Positions 32,690 to 41,389 of a stretch of 64,000 nucleotides of DNA are shown here, one piece after another. The notes under the pieces were generated by a model, which worked only from the letters and a program-made list of their open reading frames with translations, did no database searches and was not told where the DNA came from. Each line of letters starts with the position of its first letter. Within the stretch, counting starts at the first letter, position 1. Source of the DNA: Corynebacterium mastitidis DSM 44356 (GTDB lineage Bacteria > Actinomycetota > Actinomycetes > Mycobacteriales > Mycobacteriaceae); the NCBI RefSeq assembly GCF_000375365.1, contig NZ_AQXB01000006.1, positions 62,001 through 126,000 on the forward strand. The letters are read 5' to 3'. Made by a program: the position numbers and the translations under genes.

Positions 32690-33580
32690 CTAGAAGCGCA
32701 CGGCCACCAGGCCGGTGCTTCTATTCCGCCGCAGCCGCGCGGCGGCGTCGGCCGCCTCCTCGGCCTCGCAGGCGCCCGCCAGGGGAACGGTGATCGTCCC
32801 CTCCACGATGGCCTGGGTCACGGCCTGCGAGCGCATCCGGAAGCCGTCCGGCTCCTCGAGGTAATCCTCCAGGCGCGGGCAGGCCAGGGAGAGGGAGCCC
32901 CGGGCGGCCAGCTCCACGGGGGAGAGCCTCTTGACCGGCTGCTCGGGGTCCCCGTACAGGCACAGGGTGCCCCTGCGGCGCAGGCTGGACAGCGCGTGCT
33001 CCAGCCCCGGCTTTCCGGCCCCGTGCAGCGCCAGGTCCACCCCGCCCACCTCGGCGGCCCGCCGCGGGGCCACGTGCGCCCGGCGCACCACGGTGGCCCG
33101 CTCGAGGTGGGCGGACTCCCCGGAGGCGGACACCGCGATCGCCCTGGCCCCCAGCGCGTGGACCCACTGCGCGGCGATGAGGCCCACCGGGTCGTCGGCG
33201 GGGTTGATGAGCACGGTGGCCCCCGCCTCCACGGGGCGCAGGGAGAACAGCAGGAGGTGCGCCGTCATGGCGGGCAGGAGCATGGTGGCCGCCACCTCGG
33301 TGTCGATCCCCCGGGGCACCGCCACCACGCGGTGGCGCGGCACGCACACCCACTCGGCGCAGGAGCCGGGCACCCCGGCCCACGCCACGGCGGTGCCGGT
33401 GGGCAGCAGGCCCTGGGGGTCCTCCTCGATCCTGCCGGTGCCCTGCAGCCCCATGATCTCCCCCTCGGGGGCCGGGTCGAGGGAGGCGGCGTGGGTGCGC
33501 ACCAGCACCTGACCCTCGGCGGGGCGCGGCGCGGGCGCGGAGGCGAGCGCGGGGGCGGCTCCCGCTCGTAGCACCCTCAT
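32690..33580 (-). CDS. Quinone oxidoreductase-like MDR-family protein
   Basis: Medium-chain dehydrogenase/reductase of the zeta-crystallin (NADPH:quinone reductase) type, 296 residues. It has an N-terminal GroES-like domain (EGQVLVRTHAASLDPAPEGEIMGLQGTGRI) and a nucleotide-binding half (VEAGATVLINPADDPVGLIAAQW, then VDLALHGAGKPGL), and lacks zinc-binding cysteines. It is rather short for the family. The ATG overlaps the ctaA stop as ATGA. A qor-like gene next to ctaA and ctaB is conserved in corynebacteria, but its substrate is not known. Confidence 0.82.
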   Translation of the reverse strand: MRVLRAGAAPALASAPAPRPAEGQVLVRTHAASLDPAPEGEIMGLQGTGRIEEDPQGLLPTGTAVAWAGVPGSCAEWVCVPRHRVVAVPRGIDTEVAATMLLPAMTAHLLLFSLRPVEAGATVLINPADDPVGLIAAQWVHALGARAIAVSASGESAHLERATVVRRAHVAPRRAAEVGGVDLALHGAGKPGLEHALSSLRRRGTLCLYGDPEQPVKRLSPVELAARGSLSLACPRLEDYLEEPDGFRMRSQAVTQAIVEGTITVPLAGACEAEEAADAAARLRRNRSTGLVAVRF

Positions 33581-34512
33581 GGCCGCTCGGCGGGCGCTTT
33601 CTGCCGCACGAACCCGTGCGCGTAGAGGAAGGCCGTGCACGCCACCACCACCGAGGACATCGCGATGTGCATGGGCACGGACCACCGGGGCACCCCCAGG
33701 CGGTACTGCGCGATGCCGATCGCGGCCTGCACCACGATCATCCCCAGCAGCACGAGCCCCGCGCGCCGCGCCCGCTCCGGGGCGCGGTACCGGGTGAGCA
33801 GCACGACGGTGACGAAGGTGCACAGCAGGTACGCGTACATGAGGTAGCCGTGAACGTGGGCCATGACGTCGATGTCCACGTCCAGGCGCCCGGACATCCC
33901 GGCCTCGGCGTCGCCCGCGTGCGGCCCCGCCCCGGTGACCATCGTCCCGGTGACCAGCACCACCGCCATCGCGCAGGCGGCCACCACCGCGCTCCACCGG
34001 GCGGCCCGGGGGTAGGCGCGGACGGGGGAGGCGTCGTCGGGCTCCGCGACGCGGACGTAGAGCAGCGCGGCCACCCACACCAGCACCATGGAGGGCAAGA
34101 AGTGCAGCGCCACGGACCACCACTGGAGGTCCAGCTTCACGGAGATGCCGCCGATGACCGCCTGGAGCACCACCCCCAGGCCCGAGACCAGGGCGTACGC
34201 GATCAGCTCGGCGCGGCGCTCGGCGCGCACGAGTCCCACGAACACGGCCACCACCGCCGCCACGAGCACGAAGGTAAGCAGGCGGTTGCCAAACTCGATG
34301 GCCTGGTGGACCAGGGGGGCGGCCCCGCGCACCGGGACCAGGGAGCCCTCGTGGCACTGCGGCCAGGTGTTGCACCCCAGCCCGGAGCCGGTCACGCGCA
34401 CGATGGAACCGGTGACCGTGATGCCCCCCTGGCACAGCAGCAGGATCAGCGCGAGGAGCCGCTGCGTGCTCGGGGAGGGGGTCTTTTTGAGGTTGGTCAG
34501 CACGGTACTCAC
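33577..34512 (-). CDS. ctaA: Heme A synthase
   Basis: Integral membrane oxygenase converting heme O to heme A (311 residues). It has about eight membrane helices and conserved histidines: VTGSGLGCNTWPQCHEGSLVP and APLVHQAIEFGNRLLTF in the first half, VALHFLPSMVLVW, and VHGYLMYAYL and VPMHIAMSSVVVA in the second half. The Cys pair in LGCNTWPQC is the known disulfide in CtaA of this type. GTG start. A -10 element 8 bases upstream suggests a leaderless mRNA. Confidence 0.93.
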   Translation of the reverse strand: MSTVLTNLKKTPSPSTQRLLALILLLCQGGITVTGSIVRVTGSGLGCNTWPQCHEGSLVPVRGAAPLVHQAIEFGNRLLTFVLVAAVVAVFVGLVRAERRAELIAYALVSGLGVVLQAVIGGISVKLDLQWWSVALHFLPSMVLVWVAALLYVRVAEPDDASPVRAYPRAARWSAVVAACAMAVVLVTGTMVTGAGPHAGDAEAGMSGRLDVDIDVMAHVHGYLMYAYLLCTFVTVVLLTRYRAPERARRAGLVLLGMIVVQAAIGIAQYRLGVPRWSVPMHIAMSSVVVACTAFLYAHGFVRQKAPAERP

Positions 34513-34520
34513 AAGGTACT

Positions 34521-34526
34521 AGCCTA
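34521..34526 (-). promoter_or_regulatory. -10 element for leaderless ctaA
   Basis: On the minus strand TAGGCT (34526 to 34521) ends 8 bases before the ctaA GTG, with no Shine-Dalgarno between them. Confidence 0.45.
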
Positions 34527-34576
34527 ATGCTCCCTGGGGGCAAAAGCCCACACGGCGGCCCGGCGGGAGCGCGTAA

Positions 34577-34618
34577 GAAAAAACACCCGGCACCGGCGGA
34601 ACTTTCCACCGGCCCGGG
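34577..34618 (-). terminator. Intrinsic terminator after the alcohol dehydrogenase gene
   Basis: Read on the minus strand, CCCGG-CCGGTGG (from 34618) pairs with CCGCCGG-CCGGG around a 6-base loop, with small interior bulges. A run of six T (34583 to 34578) follows shortly after. This is a convincing intrinsic terminator closing the mptB-ABC-adh unit and isolating the ctaA promoter. Confidence 0.75.
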
Positions 34619-34629
34619 CCGACGCCGCT

Positions 34630-34707
34630 GGGAATCAGGGCCGGGAATCAGGACCAAGCATCACGGCCAGGAATCACGGCGGGGCATCGCTGCTAAAAAT
34701 CGCGGCT
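34630..34707. repeat. Six degenerate 13-base tandem repeats
   Basis: Units start at 34630, 34643, 34656, 34669, 34682 and 34695. The first two are GGGAATCAGGGCC and GGGAATCAGGACC; later units drift (AAGCATCACGGCC, AGGAATCACGGCG, then weaker). All keep ATC at positions 5-7. The array lies between the adh stop codon, which it just reaches, and the terminator hairpin. The function is unknown. Confidence 0.7.
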
Positions 34708-35722
34708 AGGGGCGCACCAGGACCTTGATGGCCTCGCGCCGGTCCATCGCCCGGTAGCCCTCCGCGATGTCCTCCAGCGCCACCTCCTTGGTAAAGACCT
34801 TGCCGGGCTCGATGGCGCGCTCGAAGATCAGCCGGATCAGCTCCGGCAGGTACTTGCGCACCGGGGCCGGGCCGCCCATGAGGTGCACCTCGGAGGCGAA
34901 CAGCTCCTCGCCGGGCAGGGAGACCCCGTGCGCCACGCCCACGTAGCCCACGTGCCCGCCGGGGCGGCAGGAGGCCACCGCCTGCCGCATGGACTCCTGA
35001 GTTCCCACGGCCTCCACCACGCTGTGCGCGCCGAGGCCGCCGGTGAGTTCCTTGACCCTGGCCACCCCGGCCTCGCCGCGCTCCTCCACCACGTCGGTGG
35101 CGCCGAACTCGCGGGCCAGGGCTTGGCGGTCCGCGTGGCGGCTCATGGCGATGATGCGCCGCGCGCCCATCTGTTTGGCGGACAGGATCGCCAGCAGGCC
35201 CACGGCGCCGTCGCCCACCACCACGACGGTCTTACCCGGCCCCGCCTGCGCCTCGTCCGCCGCGAACCAGCCGGTTCCCAGGACGTCGGAGGCGGCCAGC
35301 AGGGAGGGGATCAGGTCCTCGTCCGGGTGGGAGGGCGTTGCCACCAGGGTGCCGTCGGCCAGCGGGACCCGCAGGTACTCCGCCTGCGCCTCGCCCACGA
35401 AGCCCCCGTTGACGCAGCGCGAGGGGTAGCCGTCCGCGCAGATCTCGCAGGTGTTATCGGACAGGCAGAAGGAGCCGACCACGAAGTCCCCGGGGGCAAC
35501 CGTGCTCACCTGGTCTCCCACCTCCTCCACCACGCCCACGTACTCGTGGCCCATGCGGGTGGGCTCGGCCACCTCGTCGGTGCCGCGATAGCTCCACAGG
35601 TCGGAGCCGCACACGCAGGTGGCGGCGATCTTGATGACGGCGTCGGTGGGCTCCACCACGCGCGGCTTGTCCACCTCCGCGACGCGGACGTCGCCGGGGC
35701 CGTGGATAAACGTGGCCTTCAT
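34706..35722 (-). CDS. Zinc-dependent alcohol dehydrogenase family protein
   Basis: Medium-chain dehydrogenase of 338 residues. The catalytic zinc site is intact (CVCGSDLW near residue 38 and GHEYVGVVEEVGD), and the NAD(P)-binding motif is VVGDGAVGLLAILSA. In the structural zinc loop DNTCEICADGYPSRC, the first of the four usual cysteines is Asp, a variant known in this subfamily. The ATG follows TAGGAG. It lies 44 bases after the ABC permease and is followed by tandem repeats and a terminator. The substrate cannot be deduced. Confidence 0.88.
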   Translation of the reverse strand: MKATFIHGPGDVRVAEVDKPRVVEPTDAVIKIAATCVCGSDLWSYRGTDEVAEPTRMGHEYVGVVEEVGDQVSTVAPGDFVVGSFCLSDNTCEICADGYPSRCVNGGFVGEAQAEYLRVPLADGTLVATPSHPDEDLIPSLLAASDVLGTGWFAADEAQAGPGKTVVVVGDGAVGLLAILSAKQMGARRIIAMSRHADRQALAREFGATDVVEERGEAGVARVKELTGGLGAHSVVEAVGTQESMRQAVASCRPGGHVGYVGVAHGVSLPGEELFASEVHLMGGPAPVRKYLPELIRLIFERAIEPGKVFTKEVALEDIAEGYRAMDRREAIKVLVRP

Positions 35723-35766
35723 GCGGGCACTCCTAAAAATCACGAGAAAACAGGTGCGCGCCCACT

Positions 35767-36528
35767 CTAGCTGCTGAAGCGGAACCACCGCCGGGCCGCC
35801 GTGGCCACCGCCGCCAGCCACACAGCCAGGATCGCCCACTGCATCCAGGGGACGTGCCCCTCGAAGGCGCTGGTGAGCCCGCTGGCCAGGGCCACGGAGG
35901 GGACGAGGTCCCACCAGGTACCGACGCCGAGCTGGGAGTGGTAGAGCACCAGGCCCACCACGCCCACCATGAGCACCCAGATCAGGTTGGCGAGCGCCAG
36001 CACCAGCTCGGAGCCCAGCGTGCCGCCCATGAGCAGGCCCAGGGAGGTAAACGCGGCGGCCCCGAGGATCAGCGTGAGCGCCCCGACCACGAGGGCCAGG
36101 GGGGCCACCCTCCAGCCCAGCAGGAAGGCCGCGGTGCCCAGCACCAGCGTCTGCAGCAGCACCATCGTTGCCACCGCGATGATCTTGCCCGCGATGATGA
36201 CCCAGGAGGGCACACCCGAGGCCCCCGTGCGCTTCAGGGCGCCGTAGCGGCGGTCGAAGGCGAGCGAGATGGCCTGTCCGGTAAAGCCCGAGGAGGTGGC
36301 CGCGATGGCGAGCATCATGGGAAAGCCCTGGCGCAGGGGGTCGGGGTCGTCCAGGATGGGGACGTGGGCGATGCCGATGAGCAGCCCCAGCGGGATGATG
36401 AGGCTCAGCAACTGCTGCTCGCCGTGCCGCAGGAAAAGCAGGGTCTCGATGCGCCCCTGCGCTGCCACGAGCGCGGCCCTGGGGGCCCGCCGGGGCGCGG
36501 GGGCAAAGGTACCACGGGGATAGGGCAA
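35767..36528 (-). CDS. ABC-2 type transporter permease
   Basis: Membrane half of an exporter (253 residues). After about 30 basic N-terminal residues there are six predicted helices (for example LLSLIIPLGLLIGIAHV, MVLLQTLVLGTAAFLLGW, LVVGALTLILGAAAFTSLGL and MQWAILAVWLAAVATAA). A TTG start at 36528 is supported by AAGGAG 8 bases upstream, which overlaps the end of the ATPase gene. It belongs with the ATPase directly before it; the substrate is unknown. Confidence 0.87.
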   Translation of the reverse strand: MPYPRGTFAPAPRRAPRAALVAAQGRIETLLFLRHGEQQLLSLIIPLGLLIGIAHVPILDDPDPLRQGFPMMLAIAATSSGFTGQAISLAFDRRYGALKRTGASGVPSWVIIAGKIIAVATMVLLQTLVLGTAAFLLGWRVAPLALVVGALTLILGAAAFTSLGLLMGGTLGSELVLALANLIWVLMVGVVGLVLYHSQLGVGTWWDLVPSVALASGLTSAFEGHVPWMQWAILAVWLAAVATAARRWFRFSS

Positions 36529-36532
36529 CGGT

Positions 36533-37459
36533 TCAGCTCCTTAGCTCTCTGCCGGTGATCTCGAGGAACGCATCCTCCAGGCTGCGGTGCTCCACGTCCA
36601 GGCCGCGCAGGAGCACGCCCTGCGCCGCGGCGGCCCGCGCCACCGCGGCCACCACGTCCGGGGTGGGGTCCACCCGCACCACGTAGTGCAGGGGGCGCAG
36701 GGCCGCGCAGGACCCGGCGGGCAGCCCGGCCTCGCGCTCCAGGCCCGCCGCGTCCAGCTCGCGGGCCGTGCGCAGGCGCACCTGCCGCTGGGAGCCGGTG
36801 GTGAGCTCCTCCGGCGTGCCGCTGGCCACCGCGCGGCCGCGATCCATGATGACCACGCGATCCGCCAGCGCCTCGGCCTCGTCCATGAGGTGCGTGGTGA
36901 GCACCACCGTGACGCCGTCGCGGCGCAGGTCCCGCATGATCTCCCACACCGCCAGGCGGGACTGCGCGTCCATCCCCGCAGTGGGCTCGTCCAGGAACAC
37001 CAGCTCCGGGCGGCCGATGAGGGCCAGGGCCAGGGAGAGGCGCTGCTGCTGTCCCCCGGAGAGGCGCCGGTAGGTGCGGCGGCGCACGCCGGAGAGCCCC
37101 ACGACCTCCATCAGCCACTCCGGGTCGAGGGGGTGGGCGCTGTACGCGGCGGTGAGCCGCAGCATCTCCTCCACTTTGATCCCCGAGTAGGAGCCGCCGC
37201 CCTGCAGCATGATGCCGATGCGCTCGCGCACCCGCTCCGGCTGCGCGGCGGGGTCGAGCCCCAGCACCCTGATGCGCCCCGAGCTGGGGCGCTGGAATCC
37301 CACGCACATGTCGATGGTGGTGGTCTTTCCCGCCCCGTTGGGGCCGAGGATGGCGAGGATCTCCCCGTGCCGCGCACACAGCGATAACTCGTTGACGGCG
37401 GTGGTGGCGCGGTAGGACTTGACCACGCCGCGCAGTTCGAGGGCGTTATCGACAGGCAC
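36533..37459 (-). CDS. ABC transporter ATP-binding protein
   Basis: ATPase of an ABC exporter (308 residues) of the DrrA/CcmA-like class. It has Walker A GPNGAGKTT, the signature LSGGQQQRLSLA, Walker B LVFLDEPTAG, and the switch His in VLTTHLMDEAEALADRV. A C-terminal extension of about 85 residues is usual for this class. The GTG start is 6 bases after the mptB stop, so mptB, the ATPase, the permease and adh are probably one transcript. The same pair sits beside mptB-sufR in C. glutamicum. Confidence 0.92.
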   Translation of the reverse strand: MPVDNALELRGVVKSYRATTAVNELSLCARHGEILAILGPNGAGKTTTIDMCVGFQRPSSGRIRVLGLDPAAQPERVRERIGIMLQGGGSYSGIKVEEMLRLTAAYSAHPLDPEWLMEVVGLSGVRRRTYRRLSGGQQQRLSLALALIGRPELVFLDEPTAGMDAQSRLAVWEIMRDLRRDGVTVVLTTHLMDEAEALADRVVIMDRGRAVASGTPEELTTGSQRQVRLRTARELDAAGLEREAGLPAGSCAALRPLHYVVRVDPTPDVVAAVARAAAAQGVLLRGLDVEHRSLEDAFLEITGRELRS

Positions 37460-37465
37460 GGTCCC

Positions 37466-39136
37466 TCAGTCTAGGCCAACCAGGCCCGCGCGCCGGAACC
37501 ACCACCAGCCCAGGGGCACCAGCACGGCCAGGGCCACGGCCGCGCCGAGGTAGATGTTCACCACGGTCCCGGCGGGCAGCGCCAGGCCGCGCGGGAGCAC
37601 GAAGAAGCTAAAGGCCGCGCTGTAGGCCACCACCGCCACGCGGAACACCGCGCGGTTGGCCCAGGCCGCCAGGGGCACCACGGCCCACAGCACGTACCAG
37701 GGGTGCACCACCGGGAACAGCACCACGAGCACGAAGAGCGCCACCCCGAAGGCCCCCACCGGGTGAATCCTGCCCCACAGGGTGGCCAGCAGCATGCGCA
37801 CGATCAGGGCCCCGGCCACCGCCAGCCCCACCAGCCGGGTCAGCAGGAGCATCGCGGTGGTGTGGTCCCCGAGGCCGAGCTGCATGCCGAGCGCCCCGGC
37901 GATCACGCCCACGTCGGTGGTCACGGACATCCAGCTGCGTATGGTCGTGGCGCCGCCCTGCCCGGTCACCCAGCCCAGGCCGATGCCGCTGAGCAGCGAG
38001 ACCGTCGCCACGGTGGCCGCGAGGACCGCGAGGAAGAACAGCCCGGCCAGCGCCACGGCCCACGGGGCGCGCCGCCCGCCCAGGTGCAGGCGGCGGGCGA
38101 AGGCCATGCCGATGAAACCGAGCCCGAGGAAGGCCGTGACCTTGACCATACCCGCGCAGGCCAGCAGCGCGCCGGAGGCGGCCAGCAGTCCGAGGCGGCG
38201 GCGGGGGTGGGGGTGCTCCACCCCGCGCAGGCCCACCTCGAGGCCCACGAGCATGAGGCCCAGCATGAGGGATTCGTTGTGAATGCCGCCCACAAGGTGC
38301 AGGAGCACGAGGGGGTTGAGGATGCCCAGCCACAGAGCGGCGGGCGGATACACCCGGCAGCGCCGGGCGATGGAGAGCACGGCCCAGCCCGCGGCCGCCA
38401 GCATGAGCACGCTGAGCAGCCGGTGGGCCAGCACGCCGAGCACGATGGAGTCCCCCGTCAGCCCGCTGATGAGGGCGGAGAATCCCATGGCCACGGGACC
38501 GTAGGGGGAGGGGGAGTGCGCCCAGATGAAGGGCACCGAGCGGGCCAGGTGGTGATCGGTGCCGAGCAGGTCGATGGGCCCGGCGGCATAGGCGTCCATG
38601 CCCTCGCGGACGATGGCCCCCTGGGCCAGGTAGGAGTAGATGTCCTGGGTGAAGATCGGGGCGGTCCACAGCAGGGGGATCATCCAGGCGATCCAGGTGC
38701 TCCACAGCCGCCGGACGCCGACCACCCGAGGCAGGGGGCGGCCCCAGAGCGTGACTCCTACGAGCGGGGCCATCCCGATCCACGCGAGCACCACGAGCGC
38801 GGTGCCCACCAGCACCACGGAGGAGGAGGTCTGCATCATCTGGCTCAGGGTGGTGCCGCCGGGGAAGGACTGATAGGGGTTGTCCACCACCGGGAGGGCC
38901 CCGCCGCCCAGGGCGCCGAGGGCCAGCAGCAGGGCCCCGGTGGTGCCCACCCACCGCAGGAGGGCAAAGCGCAGCAGCTCCCGGCTGCGCCGGGTGGCCG
39001 AGGGGGCCGCCTGGTCCTCCCCGGCGTCGCCATCGCGGTGCAGCCCCGCCGAGCGCGAGCCCGCCGCGCCCAGGCGCGGGAGGTCGCGGGTCAGCGCCTG
39101 CCACAGCGCGGAGGGTAGTTGTCGCACAGGCATCAT
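37466..39136 (-). CDS. mptB: Alpha-(1->6)-mannopyranosyltransferase MptB-type
   Basis: Multi-pass GT-C glycosyltransferase (556 residues) using polyprenyl-phosphomannose to build the alpha-1,6 mannan core of lipomannan and lipoarabinomannan. It has a basic N-terminus, then about a dozen helices. The large loop after the second helix contains TQDIYSYLAQGAIVREGMDAYAAGP, the acidic GT-C motif region, and GGIHNESLMLGLMLVGLE. The start was set at ATG 39136, behind the promoter region; a second ATG follows directly, and an upstream GTG lies inside the sufR palindrome. It is divergent from sufR, as in C. glutamicum. Confidence 0.87.
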   Translation of the reverse strand: MMPVRQLPSALWQALTRDLPRLGAAGSRSAGLHRDGDAGEDQAAPSATRRSRELLRFALLRWVGTTGALLLALGALGGGALPVVDNPYQSFPGGTTLSQMMQTSSSVVLVGTALVVLAWIGMAPLVGVTLWGRPLPRVVGVRRLWSTWIAWMIPLLWTAPIFTQDIYSYLAQGAIVREGMDAYAAGPIDLLGTDHHLARSVPFIWAHSPSPYGPVAMGFSALISGLTGDSIVLGVLAHRLLSVLMLAAAGWAVLSIARRCRVYPPAALWLGILNPLVLLHLVGGIHNESLMLGLMLVGLEVGLRGVEHPHPRRRLGLLAASGALLACAGMVKVTAFLGLGFIGMAFARRLHLGGRRAPWAVALAGLFFLAVLAATVATVSLLSGIGLGWVTGQGGATTIRSWMSVTTDVGVIAGALGMQLGLGDHTTAMLLLTRLVGLAVAGALIVRMLLATLWGRIHPVGAFGVALFVLVVLFPVVHPWYVLWAVVPLAAWANRAVFRVAVVAYSAAFSFFVLPRGLALPAGTVVNIYLGAAVALAVLVPLGWWWFRRAGLVGLD

Positions 39137-39194
39137 CGTAGCGAGGGCGCGGGGCGCCGCGCGGGAGAAGGGGACTTTTGCGTCGGGGAACAAT

Positions 39195-39217
39195 TTTAGT
39201 AACACTAGTGTTGTCTA
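39195..39217. promoter_or_regulatory. Palindrome between mptB and sufR, candidate SufR operator
   Basis: AACACTAGTGTT (39201-39212) is a perfect 12-base palindrome. It is flanked by TTAG on the left and CTAA on the right, which extends the dyad with unequal spacing. It lies about 65 bases before the sufR ATG in the divergent region. Self-regulation of the suf operon by the SufR iron-sulfur repressor is established in related bacteria; the match to its site here is inferred from position and symmetry. Confidence 0.6.
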
Positions 39218-39275
39218 AAAAGAGACGATCGTTCCTCGGAAGAATCGGTACGCCATCACAGGAGGTGATGTACGC

Positions 39276-39947
39276 ATGACGCGCTCCACAGGCTCCTCGG
39301 AGGGGGACACCCGCCGGGCCATCATGCGCAGCCTGCTCACCCACGGCCCCCTTACCGCTGCTGCCCTGGGCGAGCGTCTTGGCCTCTCCGCCGCCGGCGT
39401 GCGGAGGCACCTGGACATTCTCCTCGAGGAGGGTTTGGCCTACGCCGAGTCTCGGCGCTCCGCCACGCGCACCACGCGGGGCCGCCCGGCCAAATACTTC
39501 CACCTGACTCACCGCGGCCGCGAGCACTTTGGCCACGATTACGACGCCCTGGCGGGCCTGGCCCTCGAGGCGCTGCGCCGCAGCGGGGGCAGCGAGGCCA
39601 TCCGCGAGCTCGCCCGCGCCCGCACCGAGGCCATCGTGGGCTCCGTGCACAGAGGAAGGTCCGTCGAGGAGACGGCGCACGCCCTGGCACGGGCGTTCGA
39701 CGACCACGGCTATGCCGCCACCGTGCAGCGCGCGGGCGGCGGCATCCAAATCTGCCAACACCACTGCCCGGTTTCCCAGGTGGCAGCGCAATACCCGGAA
39801 CTGTGCGAGGCAGAGCACGAGGTGATCTCCGAGCTACTGGGCACCCACGTGCAACCGCTGGCCTCCATCGCGGACGGCCACGGGATCTGCACCACCAACG
39901 TTCCCGTTCACCCCACCAATTCTCCTGACGAAAGGAGCGGTTCATGA
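39276..39947 (+). CDS. sufR: Iron-sulfur-responsive repressor SufR
   Basis: ArsR/DeoR-like winged-helix repressor (223 residues) of the SUF operon. The N-terminal HTH is [20 protein letters not shown] and [19 protein letters not shown], with the wing [18 protein letters not shown]. The C-terminal part has the cysteines that bind an iron-sulfur cluster, in [21 protein letters not shown] and [20 protein letters not shown] precedes the ATG, a very strong Shine-Dalgarno. Its TGA overlaps the sufB ATG, which couples repressor and operon expression. Confidence 0.93.
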   Translation: MTRSTGSSEGDTRRAIMRSLLTHGPLTAAALGERLGLSAAGVRRHLDILLEEGLAYAESRRSATRTTRGRPAKYFHLTHRGREHFGHDYDALAGLALEALRRSGGSEAIRELARARTEAIVGSVHRGRSVEETAHALARAFDDHGYAATVQRAGGGIQICQHHCPVSQVAAQYPELCEAEHEVISELLGTHVQPLASIADGHGICTTNVPVHPTNSPDERSGS

Positions 39948-41389
39948 CCCAGGCGACGCAGAACCTTGACGAGCAGCGCCCCATGAACGATGACGAGATC
40001 ATCGCCTCGATGGGCGGCTATAACTACGGCTGGCACGACTCCGACGCCGCCGGCTCGGCCGCGCGCCGCGGCCTGAGCGAGGAGGTGGTGCGCGACATCT
40101 CCGCTCAGAAGAACGAGCCCGAGTGGATGCTCGAGCAGCGCCTCAAGGCCCTCAACATCTTTGACAAGAAGCCCGTGCCCACCTGGGGCGCGGACCTGAG
40201 CAAGATCGACTTCGACAGCATCAAGTACTTCGTGCGCTCCACGGAGCGGCAGGCGACCTCCTGGGACGACCTCCCGGAGGACATCCGCAACACCTACGAC
40301 CGCCTGGGCATCCCCGAGGCGGAGAAGCAGCGCCTGGTGGCGGGCGTGGCCGCCCAGTACGAGTCCGAGGTGGTCTACCACCAGATCCGCGAGGACCTGG
40401 AGGAGCAGGGCGTGATCTTCGTGGACACGGACACCGCCCTCCAGAAGTACCCGGAGCTGTTCAAGGAGTACTTTGGCACGGTGGTGCCCGCCGGGGACAA
40501 CAAGTTCTCCGCCCTCAACGCCGCCGTGTGGTCCGGGGGCTCCTTTATCTACGTGCCCAAGGGCGTGCACGTGGACATCCCGCTGCAGGCCTACTTCCGT
40601 ATCAACACGGAGAACATGGGGCAGTTCGAGCGCACCCTCATCGTGGTGGACGAGGACGCCTACGTCCACTACGTGGAGGGCTGCACCGCCCCGATCTACC
40701 AGTCCGACTCCCTCCACGCCGCCGTGGTGGAGATCGTGGTGAAAAAGGGCGGCCGCTGCCGCTACACCACCATTCAGAACTGGTCCAACAACGTCTACAA
40801 CCTGGTCACCCAGCGCGCCAAGGCGGAAGAGGGCGCCACGATGGAGTGGATCGACGGCAACATCGGCTCCAAGGTGAACATGAAGTACCCGGCCGTGTGG
40901 ATGACCGGCCCCTACGCCAAGGGTGAGGTGCTCTCCGCCGCCTTCGCGGGGGAGGGGCAGTTCCAGGACACGGGCGCCAAGATGGTGCACATGGCCCCGT
41001 ACACCTCCTCGAACATCGTGTCCAAGTCCGTGGCCCGCTCCGGCGGCCGCGCCGCCTACCGGGGCCTGGTGCAGATCAACGCCAACGCGCATCACTGCAC
41101 CGCCAACGTGGAGTGCGACGCCCTGCTGGTGGACAACATCTCCCGCTCGGACACCTACCCGTACAACGACATCCGCAACGACCACGTGACCCTGGGCCAC
41201 GAGGCCACGGTGTCCCAGGTCTCGGAGGAGCAGCTCTTCTACCTGATGAGCCGCGGCATCGACGAGGCCGACGCGATGGCGATGATCGTCCGAGGCTTCG
41301 TCGAGCCCATCGCCAAGGAACTGCCCATGGAGTACGCGCTGGAACTGAACCGGCTGATCGAGCTACAGATGGAAGGATCGGTGGGATAA
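39944..41389 (+). CDS. sufB: Fe-S cluster assembly protein SufB
   Basis: Scaffold component of the SufBCD complex on which Fe-S clusters form (481 residues). It has the conserved N-terminal YNYGWHDSD, then [22 protein letters not shown], the beta-helix core, and the C-terminal segment [27 protein letters not shown] with the conserved His and Glu residues. ATGA overlap with sufR upstream, and TAAATG contact with sufD downstream. No intein is present. Confidence 0.97.
   Translation: MTQATQNLDEQRPMNDDEIIASMGGYNYGWHDSDAAGSAARRGLSEEVVRDISAQKNEPEWMLEQRLKALNIFDKKPVPTWGADLSKIDFDSIKYFVRSTERQATSWDDLPEDIRNTYDRLGIPEAEKQRLVAGVAAQYESEVVYHQIREDLEEQGVIFVDTDTALQKYPELFKEYFGTVVPAGDNKFSALNAAVWSGGSFIYVPKGVHVDIPLQAYFRINTENMGQFERTLIVVDEDAYVHYVEGCTAPIYQSDSLHAAVVEIVVKKGGRCRYTTIQNWSNNVYNLVTQRAKAEEGATMEWIDGNIGSKVNMKYPAVWMTGPYAKGEVLSAAFAGEGQFQDTGAKMVHMAPYTSSNIVSKSVARSGGRAAYRGLVQINANAHHCTANVECDALLVDNISRSDTYPYNDIRNDHVTLGHEATVSQVSEEQLFYLMSRGIDEADAMAMIVRGFVEPIAKELPMEYALELNRLIELQMEGSVG

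Noticed and set aside
32690..34657. A single 655-codon minus-strand frame spanning the quinone-oxidoreductase-like gene and beyond ctaA, as a fusion protein
   Set aside because: Its N-terminal half is the out-of-frame shadow of ctaA, which has intact heme A synthase motifs. The real gene starts at ATG 33580, overlapping the ctaA stop.
34527..34709. A 60-codon plus-strand frame between ctaA and the alcohol dehydrogenase gene
   Set aside because: It lies across the terminator stem and the tandem repeats, begins without a ribosome site, and resembles no family.
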